DNA of 64,000 nt, from positions 27,429,449-27,493,448 of the forward strand of contig CM069458.1 of the NCBI GenBank assembly GCA_035610835.1, written 5' to 3'. The translations under genes were made by a program, and so were the position numbers. Source of the DNA: Ophiura sarsii (Eukaryota > Echinodermata > Ophiuroidea > Amphilepidida > Ophiuridae). The notes beneath the pieces were generated by a model. The model was given only the letters and a program-made list of their open reading frames with translations, was not told the origin of the DNA and searched no databases. How positions within the stretch are numbered: the stretch's first letter is position 1; every line of letters starts with the position of its first letter. Below are positions 46,248 through 59,029 of this stretch, piece by piece.

Positions 46248-49200
46248 GGTCAGCGCAAGTACAATTATTTGCGTAACATTACGGAACGTGACACAAACGG
46301 TAGCCCTCTGCAGGACCGCCGCAAGAATAAACACCTAGGTCAGCGCAAGTACAACTTGCGTAACATTACGGAGGTCAGCGCAAGTACAACTTGCATAACA
46401 TTAGGAGGTCAGCGCAAGTACAACTTGCGTAACATTACACAGCGGATTATAATAATTACCCAGACAGGGTTGTCCTGGTAGAGGGAGTGGGCAATATGCG
46501 TGTTGCAAAAGTGTATTAAAGGACTTCTGGATGTTACGCAAGTGCAGAGGGCTGCCGTTTGTGTCGCGTTCCGTAACTTGCGCATTTCTTCTTCTTTCTT
46601 TCTTCTTCATGACACAAACGGTGAGGCGGCATGCTACAACGCCAAGCAAATTACGGAACGTGAAACAAACGGCAGCCCTCTGCAGGACAGCCCCAAGAAG
46701 AACGCGCAAGTACAACTTGCATAACATTATGGAGGTCAGCGCAAGTACAACTTGTGTAACACAACTGAATGTGACACAAACGGCAGCCCTCTGCAGGACC
46801 GCCGCAAGAAGAAACGCGCAAGTACAACTTGCGTAACATTACGGAGGTCAGCGCAAGTACAACTTGCGTAACATTACGGAACATTACCTAGGTCAGCGCA
46901 AGTACAATTTGCGTAACATTACAGAACGTGACACAAACAGCAGCCCTCTGCAGGACCGCCGCAAGAAGAAACACCTAGGTCAACACAAGTACAACTTGCG
47001 TAACATTACGGTGGTATAGCGCAAGTACAACTTGCATAACATTACGGAGGTCAGCACAAGTTCAACTTGCGTAACATTACACATGACAGGGTTGTCCTGG
47101 TAAAGGGATTGGGCAAAATATGTGTTGCATCAGAAACGAAGAAAAACAATTGCCGCCCTCCAACAGATTGTAACAGATTATATGGGTAATCGCACGGTGG
47201 TTCTGAATAACCCGGACAGGGTTGTCATGATTGAGGGGATGGGCAATGTGTGCTGCATCAGTGTATTAAAGGACTTCTGGAAGTTACACAAGTACAACTT
47301 GAATACTATAACTGAAAATGACACAAACGGTGAGGTGGCATGCTACAACGCCTCACGTTACGGTGGTCAGCGCAAGTACAACTTGCGTAACATAACTTAG
47401 GTCAGCGCAAGTACAACTTGCATAACATTACGGAGGTATGCATGCAGCGCAAGTACAACTTGCATAACATTACAGTGGATTATAATAACCCAAGTATTTA
47501 TATGTCTCAAGTGTCTTTTATTGTATAAGAAACGCCTAGGTCAGCACAAGTACAACTTGCGTAACATTACACAGGGGAATATAATAACCCAGACAGGGTT
47601 GTTCTGGTAGAGGGAGTGGGCAATATGCGTGTTGCATCAATGTATTAAGGGACTTCTGCAAATTACGGAACGTGACACAAATATGGCAGCCCTCTGCAGA
47701 ATTAAACGCTCAAGTACAACTTGTGTAACATATTACGGAGGTCAGCGCAAGTACAACTTGCGTAACATTACAGAACATTACCTAGGTCAGCGCAAGTACA
47801 ATTTGATTATGGGTAATCACACGGTGGGTCTGAATAACCCGGACAGGGTTGTCATGATTGAGGGGATGGGCAATGTGTGCTGCATCAGTGTATAAGGACT
47901 TCTGGAAGTTACACAAGTACAACTTGAATACTATAACTGAAAATGACACAAACGGTGAGGTGGCATGCTACAACGCCAAGCAAATTACGGAACGTGAAAC
48001 AAACGGCAGCCCTCTGCAGGACAGCCCCAAGAAGAACGCGCAAGTACAACTTGCATAACATTATGGAGGTCAGCGCAAGTACAACTTGTGTAACACAACT
48101 GAATGTGACACAAACGGCAGCCCTCTGCAGGACCGCCGCAAGAAGAAACGCGCAAGTACAACTTGCGTAACATTACGGAGGTCAGCGCAAGTACAACTTG
48201 CGTAACATTACGGAACATTACCTAGGTCAGCGCAAGTACAATTTGCGTAACATTACAGAACGTGACACAAACAGCAGCCCTCTGCAGGACCGCCGCAAGA
48301 AGAAACACCTAGGTCAACACAAGTACAACTTGCGTAACATTACGGTGGTATAGCGCAAGTACAACTTGCATAACATTACGGAGGTCAGCACAAGTTCAAC
48401 TTGCGTAACATTACACATGACAGGGTTGTCCTGGTAAAGGGATTGGGCAAAATATGTGTTGCATCAGAAACGAAGAAAAACAATTGCCGCCCTCCAACAG
48501 ATTGTAACAGATTATATGGGTAATCGCACGGTGGTTCTGAATAACCCGGACAGGGTTGTCATGATTGAGGGGATGGGCAATGTGTGCTGCATCAGTGTAT
48601 TAAAGGACTTCTGGAAGTTACACAAGTACAACTTGAATACTATAACTGAAAATGACACAAACGGTGAGGTGGCATGCTACAACGCCTCACGTTACGGTGG
48701 TCAGCGCAAGTACAACTTGCGTAACATAACTTAGGTCAGCGCAAGTACAACTTGCATAACATTACGGAGGTCATGCAGCGCAAGTACAACTTGCATAACA
48801 TTACAGTGGATTATAATAACCCAAGTATTTATATGTCTCAAGTGTCTTTTATTGTATAAGAAACGCCTAGGTCAGCACAAGTACAACTTGCGTAACATTA
48901 CACAGGGGAATATAATAACCCAGACAGGGTTGTTCTGGTAGAGGGAGTGGGCAATATGCGTGTTGCATCAATGTATTAAGGGACTTCTGCAAATTACGGA
49001 ACGTGACACAAATATGGCAGAGCCCTCTGCAGAATTAAACGCTCAAGTACAACTTGTGTAACATTACGGAGGTCAGCGCAAGTACAACTTGCGTAACATT
49101 ACAGAACATTACCTAGGTCAGCGCAAGTACAATTTGATTATGGGTAATCACACGGTGGGTCTGAATAACCCGGACAGGGTTGTCATGATTGAGGGGATGG

Positions 49201-50546
49201 GCAATGTGTGCTGCATCAGTGTATTAAAGGACTTCTGGAAGTTACACAAGTACAACTTGAATACTATAACTGAAAATGACACAAACGGTGAGGTGGCATG
49301 CTACAACGCCAAGCAAATTACGGAACGTGAAACAAACGGCAGCCCTCTGCAGGACAGCCCCAAGAAGAACGCGCAAGTACAACTTGCATAACATTATGGA
49401 GGTCAGCGCAAGTACAACTTGTGTAACACAACTGAATGTGACACAAACAGCAGCCCTCTGCAGGACCGCCGCAAGAAGAAACGCGCAAGTACAACTTGCG
49501 TAACATTACGGAGGTCAGCGCAAGTACAACTTGCGTAACATTACGGAACATTACCTAGGTCAGCGCAAGTACAATTTGCGTAACATTACAGAACGTGACA
49601 CAAACAACAGCCCTCTGCAGGACCGCCGCAAGAAGAAACGCCTAGGTCAACACAAGTACAACTTGCGTAACATTACGGTGGTATAGCGCAAGTACAACTT
49701 GCATAACATTACGGAGGTCAGCACAAGTTCAACTTGCGTAACATTACACATGACAGGGTTGTCCTGGTATATAAAGGGAGTGGGCAAAATATGTGTTGCA
49801 TCAGAAACGAAGAAAAACAATTGCCGCCCTCCAACAGATTGTAACAGATTATATGGGTAATCGCACGGTGGTTCTGAATAACCCGGACAGGGTTGTCATG
49901 ATTGAGGGGATGGGCAATGTGTGCTGCATCAGTGTATTAAAGGACTTCTGGAAGTTACACAAGTACAACTTGAATACTATAACTGAAAATGACACAAACG
50001 GTGAGGTGGCATGCTACAACGCCTCACGTTACGGTGGTCAGCGCAAGTACAACTTGCGTAACATAACTTAGGTCAGCGCAAGTACAACTTGCATAACATT
50101 ACGGAGGTCATGCAGCGCAAGTACAACTTGCATAACGTTACAGTGGATTATAATAACCCAAGTATTTATATGTCTCAAGTGTCTTTTATTGTATGAGAAA
50201 CGCCTAGGTCAGCACAAGTACAACTTGCGTAACATATATTACACAGGGGAATATAATAACCCAGACAGGGTTGTTCTGGTAGAGGGAGTGGGCAATATGC
50301 GTGTTGCATCAATGTATTAAGGGACTTCTGCAAATTACGGAACGTGACACAAATATGGCAGCCCTCTGCAGAAACGCTCAAGTACAACTTTGTGTAACAT
50401 TATGGAGGTCAGCGCAAGTACAACTTGCGTAACATTACAGAACATTACCTAGGTCAGCGCAAGTACAATTTGCGTAACATTACGGAACGTGACACAAACG
50501 GCAGTCCTCTGCAGGACTGCCGCAAGAAGAAACGCGCAAGTACAAC
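46248..50546 (+). repeat. Complex satellite, right block
   Basis: Same 35-bp, ~50-bp and ~90-bp blocks as at 30318-38111, but with a different higher-order period of about 1335 bp: the block at 47122 recurs at 48456 and 49793. This block adds a 279-bp open stretch (47122-47400 and copies) containing QKRRKTIAALQQIV, NNPDRVVMIEGMGN and KLHKYNLNTITENDTNGEV. The stretch looks protein-like but is not recognised. Confidence 0.95.
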
Positions 50547-50648
50547 TTGGGCAAGTTGTCCTGGTGACACGACTATGGGTAATACTTGTGGCAGGAGACT
50601 GGGAAACGTGATCGCTTAGGTTTGAATTTCAGATGCTTTACCATGCGA

Positions 50649-50721
50649 GGTCTTGTGGCCCAATGGTTAAGGCACTTGCCAAGTAAGCAAGAGGTCCTGG
50701 GTTCGATTCTCGGGCGAGATC
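50649..50721 (+). repeat. tRNA-derived SINE head
   Basis: TGGCCCAATGG fits the A box and GGTTCGATTCT the B box of RNA polymerase III promoters. A 7-bp acceptor-like stem (GGTCTTG with CGAGATC) and a 5-bp anticodon stem (CTTGC/GCAAG) can form. However, loop position 33 is A not T, and one base too many lies between the T arm and the acceptor, so it is not a normal tRNA gene. Confidence 0.6.
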
Positions 50722-50874
50722 GTTTTCCCATAATTGTCTCTTTTCTATCCACGACGGCGAACCTGTTTAAAAATATTTATAATTGTATTAAACCCGTCGT
50801 ATATGCCTATTATTTCTATGTATTAAATTGTTTGATGAGTCAATTTGACTGAATAATACTGTACTTAGCACCTT

Positions 50875-51454
50875 AAGTGTCAACCCAAAATATATGAAAT
50901 TTATCAAGCACTTTAACTTTTAAACTAATAATGTTATGTACATAAAAGTATACAACTTTTCAAATGAAATGGGTCGGCGAATCCATTTTTGGTATTAAAT
51001 TTCCCCCAACATAGAGATTTCTACATTTTTGCCCAAAAATCAATCTTTTGGCGCCAACATTTTTCAAACAACCTAACAAAATCAGTTTTTAATTAAACAT
51101 TTCGCAAGCAAGAAGAATTTTTTTTGGCAGTTTTTGGTTAATATTTTCAAAACTAAAAATGTAAAGCCAAAAAAAAAAAAATGGCTTCCTAGATGATTGA
51201 GTTTAGATGATTTTGGTGAAATTTTGAAATTTTGAATCAAAAACTGATTTGTTAGGTCGTCCAAAAATTGTTGGCGCCAAAAAAAGTGATTTTTGGGCAA
51301 AAAATGTAGAAATCACTATATGAGGAAATTTAATACCAAAAATGGATTTTCAGACTCATTTCATTTGAAAAATTATATACTTTTATGTACATTTAAATAC
51401 ATTAGTTTAAAAGTATAGTGCTTGATAAATGTTATATATTTTGGGTTGACACTT
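50875..51454. mobile_element. Fold-back element, AAGTGTCAACCC ends
   Basis: AAGTGTCAACCCAAAATATA is mirrored by TATATTTTGGGTTGACACTT. The arms extend well inside (TTGGCGCCAACATTT and its mirror); the loop is A/T-rich. No open frame of interest. Confidence 0.75.
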
Positions 51455-51479
51455 CACATAACACTTTCCAGGCAGCAGG

Positions 51480-51734
51480 CGTCTGCAGACAAATCACATC
51501 GCATCACTTGGATTTGTATACACTTACATTAGATGTACAACTTGGCAGAGATTCTTGCTTTGCCGTTCTCATTTTTTTAATATCACCGTTTACATGACAT
51601 TATGTTGCATAGCATCGCATTGCATCATAACGCATTGTTTTATACACATTGGATGTATAACTTGGCAGAGGATCATCGCATCGCATCAACTCGCATAGCA
51701 TTGATTTGTATGCGCTTACATTGGATGTACAAAC
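51480..51734 (+). repeat. ~100-bp minisatellite with CATCGCATCACATC runs, first part
   Basis: Units contain GCATAGCATCGCATTGCATC, TATACACTTACATTGGATGT and AACTTGGCAGAG. The array is interrupted by two transposons and continues at 54210-54844. Confidence 0.75.
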
Positions 51735-52647
51735 CAGTGATGTAGTACTCGAGTCCGGACTCCGACTCGAGACCGGTCTCGAGTCCCTATTTTGAAGGAC
51801 TCTGAGGTCAAGGACTCGGTCTCGGACTCGGACACTAGGGACTCGGGAATTGTGCCCGAGTCCTGTCCGAGTCCAGACAATATTGGCTTATTTTGTTTGC
51901 AATGATTAAATACTAATATTTAGCCATCCAATCTTCAACAGTTTAGAAATAATGTCATAAATCATCATAAATACATCTGAACAGTTAACAATATGCTGTT
52001 GAAAATACCTTTTGATAATCATTACAAGCATTAAAACACAATTCGAGGGAACCTATAAATAATTAAAGTGATAATAATCATGTGCAATCGAAGGCTGTTT
52101 GTACGATGTAAATGGTCTTTAAGTGCTTTTGTGTCAGTATTTATACTGTTTAAAAAAATGATAACATTTCTTACAAAAAGGATATTTCATTGGCAATTTT
52201 GAAATTGATGGAGTTAGGGATGGCATATTCAGTGAAAAGAAATAGGTGAAACGGCAGAGGAAGGGTTGCTTTACAGAATATCACACCTTTTAACAAGTTT
52301 GTAATTTCTCGATCTATGAATGAACTTCTGGACACTTTGAATATCTGAATCAATTCTTATGCCTATAAATTCAAAATGGTATCAACATTTGTCCATCTAT
52401 AGGGATGCGAAGGTTAAAAATGCATCATTATGTTGACTTCACTGATATGTTGGCCTATAAATAATATAGATCGCAAAATTAATGACATGTGATCAGAACT
52501 TAAATACATATAAGGACTCGTGACTCTGACTCTGACTCGAACATGAAGGACTCGGACTCGGTCTCGGACAGTAAGGACTCGGTCTCGGACTCTGACTCGA
52601 GAGGTATGGACTCGGACTTGGGTAGGATGGACTTGACTACAACACTG
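51735..52647. mobile_element. hAT-like element rich in GACTCGG repeats
   Basis: CAGTGATGTAGTACTCGAGTCC-type left end and GGACTTGACTACAACACTG right end are inverted. The flanking 8-mers are GTACAAAC (51727-51734) and GTACAACC (52648-52655), one mismatch. Near both ends it carries self-complementary GACTCGAG, GGTCTCGGAC and CCGAGTCC runs. The 60-codon and 79-codon frames inside are not supported. Confidence 0.8.
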
Positions 52648-52676
52648 GTACAACCTGGCAGAGGAGCTTGCTTTAA

Positions 52677-53295
52677 GGGGGGACTTAAGGAAGTTTTTGA
52701 TTTGATTTTTTGAATTTTGTGAGTGCTGTAATTATTGAACTATTAATCAAATGTATATAAAAGTATACATTTTTGGAAAGGAAATGGATCAGAGAATCCA
52801 AATTTGGCGTCAATTTTGGCCAAAAAAGTAGATTTTTTGAGAAAATCACAAAATTCACTTTTTTGACCCAATTTTTTTTAAACAAAGCTAACAAAAAATA
52901 ATTTTGAGTAAAAAATGGCCAAATCAATTTATAATGATGTTAAGACACTAATGAAGGGACGATTTTTTTTTTTAAAAACTTAATCTAATATTTTTGAAAA
53001 TTTTGACCAAAAAGTGCCAAAAAACGTGAAAAAATGGATTTTTAAATTTATTTTACACTTTTTTGTCAAAATTTCAAAAAATATTGGATTAGATTATTAA
53101 AAAAAAAAATCGTCCCTCCAGTAGTGTCTTAACATCATCATCAAGTGATTTGGGCATTTTTAACTCAAAATTATGTTTGTTAGCTTTGTTCAAAAAAATT
53201 GGGTCAAAAAATGTATACTTTTATATACATTTGAGTCATGGTTCAATAATTACAGCACTAACAAAATTCAACAAAAAACTTTCTTAAGTCCCCCC
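52677..53295. mobile_element. TTAA-flanked fold-back element
   Basis: TTAA at 52673-52676 and 53296-53299; ends GGGGGGACTTAAG and CTTAAGTCCCCCC. Inside, AAATGTATATAAAAGTATAC is mirrored by GTATACTTTTATATACATTT. It inserted into GCTTTGCCATCCTC-type minisatellite sequence, the intact form of which is at about 54470. Confidence 0.85.
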
Positions 53296-53299
53296 TTAA

Positions 53300-54209
53300 T
53301 TGCCATCCTCATTAAATTTCTATAGCAGATTCATAAACTCTGGCGCATTGGTATCGATTTTGGACCTCGTCCATTGGGCGTTAGAGGAACCCATTTTGAC
53401 CAATGATGAAACAGCGGTACTTTTATAGATGTTATTATCATGATAATTTGCGCTCCATAATCAAATGCTATTCATGATAGTGTGGCTTTATGAATAGGGC
53501 TGATCATATAGCTTTACAATCACGACAACCAAAAACTTAATCCAGCAGCTTCAAATGTGTTATTCCTTTGGAAGCGGTTACCACAATAAAAACAAATCGA
53601 CCATCATCGACCGTATACAGGTTTCGAAAGAAAAATATTATGTATGTCATTTTACCTATTCATAATTTAGTGGATACTTTTTTCTTATTTTCCGTTTTTA
53701 TTATGCACGTGGAATAAAGAAAACATTAAAATGAAAATAACAGTATTTATTTGCGAGAAAAAAACGGAAAATAATTCAACAATCATTTTTTTTATATACT
53801 TAGGTGCAAAATCATTTGTCCTAATTAAATGAAAAAACAGATATCAACCAAGATACGGATTATAAACGTTACTTTCAGTATTTCTGGCTATGAGACCACC
53901 TGAATACCTTTATTAATTTATCTGAATAACAATACATTTCTTTATCGAAAATACGCGGGCAATTGACAACAACTGTTTGCAGGCAAAGTTATGCCGATAA
54001 TCCAGACGCAAGTTCCTTGTCACTAGGTACATAGTGGTGACTACATCACAGTAGTATATACGCATGAAGACACGGTATTAACCTTGCATATTACGATTAA
54101 ATTAAAGTGCCTCCCCCTCTTTTGCTTCTGTTACCTCTTTACTGAAATGGTAAATCGCTAAAATCGGCCAATGTCTGCGAATCGACTATAGTATCTCCAT
54201 TTAAACGCC
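53300..54209. other. No recognisable feature
   Basis: AT-rich DNA without a supported gene or repeat. Confidence 0.4.
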
Positions 54210-54844
54210 GGTATGTTGCATAGCATCGCATTGCATCACATCAAATCACATCGCATGTTTTATACACTTACATTGGATGTATAACTCGGCAGAGAATCAT
54301 TGCATTACATCATATTACATTGCATTACATCATATTACATTGCATTGCATTGTTTTGTAATACACTTAGATGTATAGCTCAACAGAGGATCATCACATCG
54401 CATCAAATCACATCGCATTGAATTGATTTGTATACACTTACATTGGATGTAAAACTTGGCAGAGATTCTTGCTTTGCCATCCTCATTTTCTAGTATCACC
54501 GCGTGTACATGCCATTATGTTGCATAGCATCGCATTGCATCACATTACATCGCATTTTTGTATACACTTACATTAGATGTATAACTCTACAGAGGATCAT
54601 CGCATCACATCACATCAAATCACATCGCATTGCATTGTTTTGTATACACTTACATGGGATGTATAGCTCAGCAGACGATCATCGCATCACATCACATTGA
54701 TTTGTATACGCATACATTGGATTTGTACAACTTGGCAGAGGATCTTGCTTTGCCATCCGCATTTCTAGTATCACCATGTGCATGCCAGCGTGTCGCATAG
54801 TATCACATCAAATTGCAAAGCATAGCATTATGTTATACACTTAC
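54210..54844 (+). repeat. ~100-bp CATCGCATC minisatellite, second part
   Basis: Six or more decayed units; within them short tandem CATCACATCG and TTACATCATA stretches. The array runs right up to the splice donor of the Ig exon at 54845, and the TACACTTACATTGGATGTA phrase of the repeat overlaps that exon end. Confidence 0.75.
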
Positions 54845-55016
54845 ATTGGATGTACATCTCAGCTGAGGATCTTGTTTTTCCGTCCTTATTTTCTAGAACA
54901 ACTGTGTACATGCCAGCAGCAGATTCCGATACATCCATGATAGCCAGCTTGTGTATGCCTCCTGTTATGACCTTATAACGTCTACCAGCGAAGGCCTTAT
55001 GGCCCTTATATGCACC
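54845..55016 (-). CDS. Ig-module exon, second half of an I-set domain (titin/twitchin-like)
   Basis: After an acceptor (CTTTTTAG, AG at 55018-55017) the frame reads GAYKGHKAFAGRRYKVITGG, then LAIMDVSESAAGMYTVV and ENKDGKTRSSAEM, and ends at a GTAAGT donor (54844). The D..E..AGMYTVV pattern is the E-F strand signature with the tyrosine corner of I-set Ig domains, as in titin, twitchin and related muscle proteins. It supplies what the exon at 56231-56342 lacks. Starting in phase 0 and ending in phase 1, it does not fit the phase-2 end of that exon: together they are 284 nt, one short of 285. This is a real frameshift, an assembly error, or a wrongly chosen border. The exact protein cannot be named from one domain. 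Confidence 0.7.
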
Positions 55017-55160
55017 CTAAAAAGAACATTGTACAAGTAGTATAAGTTAAATGGTGGATTTCAAGTGTATCTTAACACTTTCCGACGAGGCAGGCGTCTG
55101 CAGACAACATGTTTCAAAAATGTCGAAATTATTGAATTTCATTACCAGATCGGAAACACT

Positions 55161-55213
55161 GAGAAATGCATTGAAATAAGTATAGACATGCCTAGTATTG
55201 GTTCAGTTATTCT
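55161..55213 (+). other. Short conserved fragment shared with 28226-28277
   Basis: See the partner. Here the frame is open for longer (VEIIEFHYQIGNTEKCIEIS upstream of MPSIGSVIL). Upstream, GCAGGCGTCTGCAGACAA is shared with about 51471. Probably part of an unrecognised dispersed repeat with coding ancestry. Confidence 0.45.
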
Positions 55214-55219
55214 TGAGTC

Positions 55220-56230
55220 TGAGGACTTTCAGTATTGCAATGATTAAAAACTGAATTTGACAGATCTATTGGTAAGTTGATTGAATGATGATTAAACAAT
55301 TGAATTAATTGTATCATATCAAATCCTTTTGGTGATAAAGCGCTCCTATTAAAACTAGCCTTACACACAGTCAATACACTGCAATACTTTATTGATCAAT
55401 TGATAACCTTAAACAAACACTGCTACGAAACCTGTGTGCAGTTTTGGACTGTACCATTATTCTACATGGGGGACCACTACGGCCGTATCAATAATAAATA
55501 CGTAATACTTTATTTGTTTGTTTATCTATTTATTTAGACATACACTTTTGAAACAGTGGCATGAGTGTTTTCGACTGATGCCTCCTGTCTACTATGAATG
55601 CAGTAATTAAAATAAAGAGAAAACGAAACTCCGATTGTTATGTTTCAATAACCCTCCCTATTGCTATAATGAAATGGTTTTTGATTCCGACTAAAACCAA
55701 ATCATCGATTGATCGTTTTTTTATAAGTGCAAATTCACGTGCCTTCCATTGTTCGATCACAATAATTTTAGCGTCATACGAAAGCCTAGATGTCGAGGTT
55801 CAATGACTTACTTTCCATAACTAAAGGGGGCGCTCATACCGTAAATATAGCGGTCTGAAAATACACTTTAGTGTGAAACGGCCCGTGCTCCGCAGAGATT
55901 TGACCAGATTTAGGCAAAAGCTGGGTTATTCAGTGGAAAATAAACGTAGGTTGTATGTGTCGGAGAAGGTTTTTTTAAGCATTATTAGATAGAGTATGAC
56001 TTCTTCTTACATGAGCTCGTTTGCATAGATGACCTATTGTATATTTTTAATTCTAGGATCCAAAAAGTTTTAAAAAAAATGTTTTTACAAGACCGCTCCA
56101 TAGACATTTTAATTCAGTATTCATGATGCATGAACGATGCATGAATTGGAGCGCCTAGGATTTGATATGAATAATTAACTTAATAATTGACTGGTTGATT
56201 GATTGATTTATTGATGTAACTTTTACTCAC
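55220..56230. other. Probable intron; nothing recognised
   Basis: Lies between the two half-domain exons. Open frames here (for example 55594-55806) show no domain. Confidence 0.45.
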
Positions 56231-56342
56231 CACATGACTTTAAGATGAGGGGAACCAGCCACTCTGCAAGTAAATACTGCTTTTGTTTTGTATGGTTCCG
56301 CAATGTCTTCAGGCTCTAATATGAAGCTAGGCTTGACTCCAG
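56231..56342 (-). CDS. Ig-module exon, first half of an I-set domain (titin/twitchin-like)
   Basis: Acceptor CATCATAG (AG at 56344-56343), donor GTGAGT from 56230. The exon reads GVKPSFILEPEDIAEP and then YKTKAVFTCRVAGSPH, ending LKVMW with the W codon split TG|G. The C of FTCRVAG and the W about a dozen residues later are the conserved B-strand cysteine and C-strand tryptophan of the Ig core; KPSF..EP is the usual A-strand start in titin-like I-set modules. It enters in phase 1, the usual phase at domain borders in this gene family. It pairs with 54845-55016 to make a full domain, with the one-nucleotide problem noted there. Confidence 0.75.
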
Positions 56343-58131
56343 CTATGATGAGTGACAAAAAAGTTGCATAACAATAATGAGTGGGTTTTGAAGAAATGAG
56401 AGCATCAATGATGCAGAAGCTCACTACAACTGAGAATTTGTGAAGATTTATAACACATATCTATATATAAATCACTATAATCTGTTCAGCATATAACAAA
56501 TGATGTAAAGCTCAAATCCATGTTATACCTTACATGAAACAAGTATTAGATATATAATATATATTATGCATTCACCGTGTAAGCAAATTTGCCCTTTCAA
56601 TATGCTTCGGTTGAGATTTCATAAGATAAAGGTTATTGTGGTATCTTGGACTGAACAGACTATAGTAGCATATTTGTTTTCTGCTGTACAAGTGTTAATG
56701 CATATTGGTATGATATATTGCAAAAACCATAAAAAAACTGTATCAGTCAGATAAGCATTGGTAACTAAGGTATTGCTATGGAAACACAAACAGACCAAAA
56801 TGGACTAATGTCAATATTTTGCCATTTTATTTTTATTTACATAACCATGTTAATAATTTGGTTACCATGTATAGCAATGAGGAGACTTGTATATTAGAGT
56901 AGTAAATAGACCATAAGAACATTATATACTAAAATGTCTACTATTTGGGTCCCCTCCCCCTTTAAATACAATAAAAAGCGTTGCCATGGCAGAATTGTCA
57001 GCGATGGATTGCGACCAGTTTATGTTGTCCTAGTCAGATTGTAAGTCTTTCAAAGTAATCTGATCTGAGCCGTCCAACTGCAGTGTACCAACTCCTAAGT
57101 ACAATTGTCTGGAGGTAACATAGGTATAATCTATCCTGCAAAGGCTGGCTAGTTGAATCATGAATCTTCAACTAAATTATGTTAAGAATCTCTTCACTCA
57201 ATACAGAACCAATCAGGGTGCCGCCTTCTGCCAATGGATCACTTCATTGTTGAGGGAGATGAGTCCTTCAACAAAAGGCTTCCTGGGGAGGAAATAAGAG
57301 AGATGGGTTTTACATTGTAATTGTAATGATATTCATAAGATGATATATATTGATAATAAAGTTAAGTGAAAAGGGAATTAGGCCGTTAGGTAGGGGAAAA
57401 ATATTGTTAATTTTTTCTAATTTTAATTTTCAATATCGGTTTGTATCTGGTATCATTCTGAAGAAAAAGACAGATACCTAAATGTGCCGTATTTCACAGT
57501 TATAAAAATGAGGGAATCCCACTTAGTGAAACAAACGCAGTATAATAGCGGTATACTGGTAATTAGTAAATCTTGTATCAATGTTGTTGAGGAAAACCTG
57601 TTCGACATCGATAAAATATAGCTTGGGTTTCCTAATTCTGCAACTATTATAGTCTATCGGTACCGATCAAAACCATTAGATAAAGCCCGATCAGATCGGG
57701 ATTGGAGGAAATAGCCCTATCAATGATGTACCTACCAATAATAAAAAAAACATGGCTCAGTATTACTCTGGGGCCATGATTTCATCGCAAAACTGCTGAG
57801 CCGGGTGACACAAGCACACCGCATCGTAGTAATTTGTAGTACTCAAGAGTGTTAGGGTTAATGAGACCAAAATTAGAAGAAAAATGAAAAAAGAAAAAAT
57901 AGTGAAAAAAAATCCCTCCATATTCCTAACCCCCGAAGCACCTTTTCCAAAGAGTGTTAGAGTTAAGGAGTTATACGAGCATTTAAACATTTCCTCTGAC
58001 ATAGGCTTTCAATTGAAAAAAGAAACTTTAAATGCATATATCCCTTACCCTTAAGTTTGTAACCACAAAATTGATACGTTCTGAAAGTATAGCTGATTAG
58101 AGAGACATTTAGTTTTTGGAAAATTCCTCCA
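56343..58131. other. Probable intron; nothing recognised
   Basis: An ATG frame MDHFIVEGDESFNKRL near 57235 (plus) is short and unplaced. No further Ig or FN3 exon was found on the minus strand. Confidence 0.4.
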
Positions 58132-58164
58132 CACCCACCCCCCCCCCCCCCCCCCCCCCCACCC
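58132..58164. repeat. Poly-C run
   Basis: A C tract of about 20 with CACCC flanks; a length-unstable sequence. Confidence 0.7.
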
Positions 58165-59029
58165 CATGACGTCAACAGGGAATTCCCTTGGTTTTTAGGA
58201 ATGAAAAAACTATCAGTGGGCGTGTCATGTTTTTGTTAACATTTGAACCTGTCAGGAATAAGTAAATTGAATATAACAGCCTCAACAATGATCAAGGATT
58301 CACTCTATCGCCATTATTGCTTTTGGTTTAATCAAACTCCCTCCCACAACATTAATTTGGCAAGAAAAAACCCCAAAACAAATATTTAAACCCCCGAAAT
58401 AGGCTCAGGTTTACTCTAAATGTCTAAAAATATGATAGTTTTATTGACAATTTTTTTTATTAAAGCGGCAAAAAGCAGGACGCAATATCTGAAAATGAAC
58501 CATCATTTCTAGCTATCAATTCGATGTTGCTCTTTTTTAATGTCTTGAAATATTCCTAATTATAGAATCCGTCTTACTAACTTATTAAAACCAGTCTCAG
58601 ACATTTACAAGCAGAGTATTTCACATGGGAAGTTTGCAATTTTGTCGATATCGAAAGTGAAATGTTGCAAAAGTAGCGTTTCATTGATCTGACAAACAGC
58701 TGTCTTAAACAGCGAAATTACAAAATTGTCACATATTCAGATATGAGGGTTTTAGTCATTATTATTTCCTAAATCGATTTTACGACGTGACCATTTAAGT
58801 AGATAAAAACAGATTGTAAGAGAGAGTAAAATTTGGAACCATTGTCATTTTGTCCATTGTCCATTCATATGCGATCGCATTATATTTTGATGTTTGTGCG
58901 GATTTGTGGCTATGTGCATAGGAGGAACATCTTTCGAGGGAAATCTTTTTCAACTTATGAGCTAAATAACTGTGATATCCTTTTATCTAACAGAATAAAT
59001 GATGTTTTTGCATCATGTGGCTCTAGAAA
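58165..59029. other. No recognisable feature
   Basis: AT-rich probable intronic DNA. Confidence 0.4.

Noticed and set aside
50649..50721. A functional tRNA gene
   Set aside because: Anticodon-loop position 33 is A, and there is an extra base before the acceptor strand; better explained as a SINE head.
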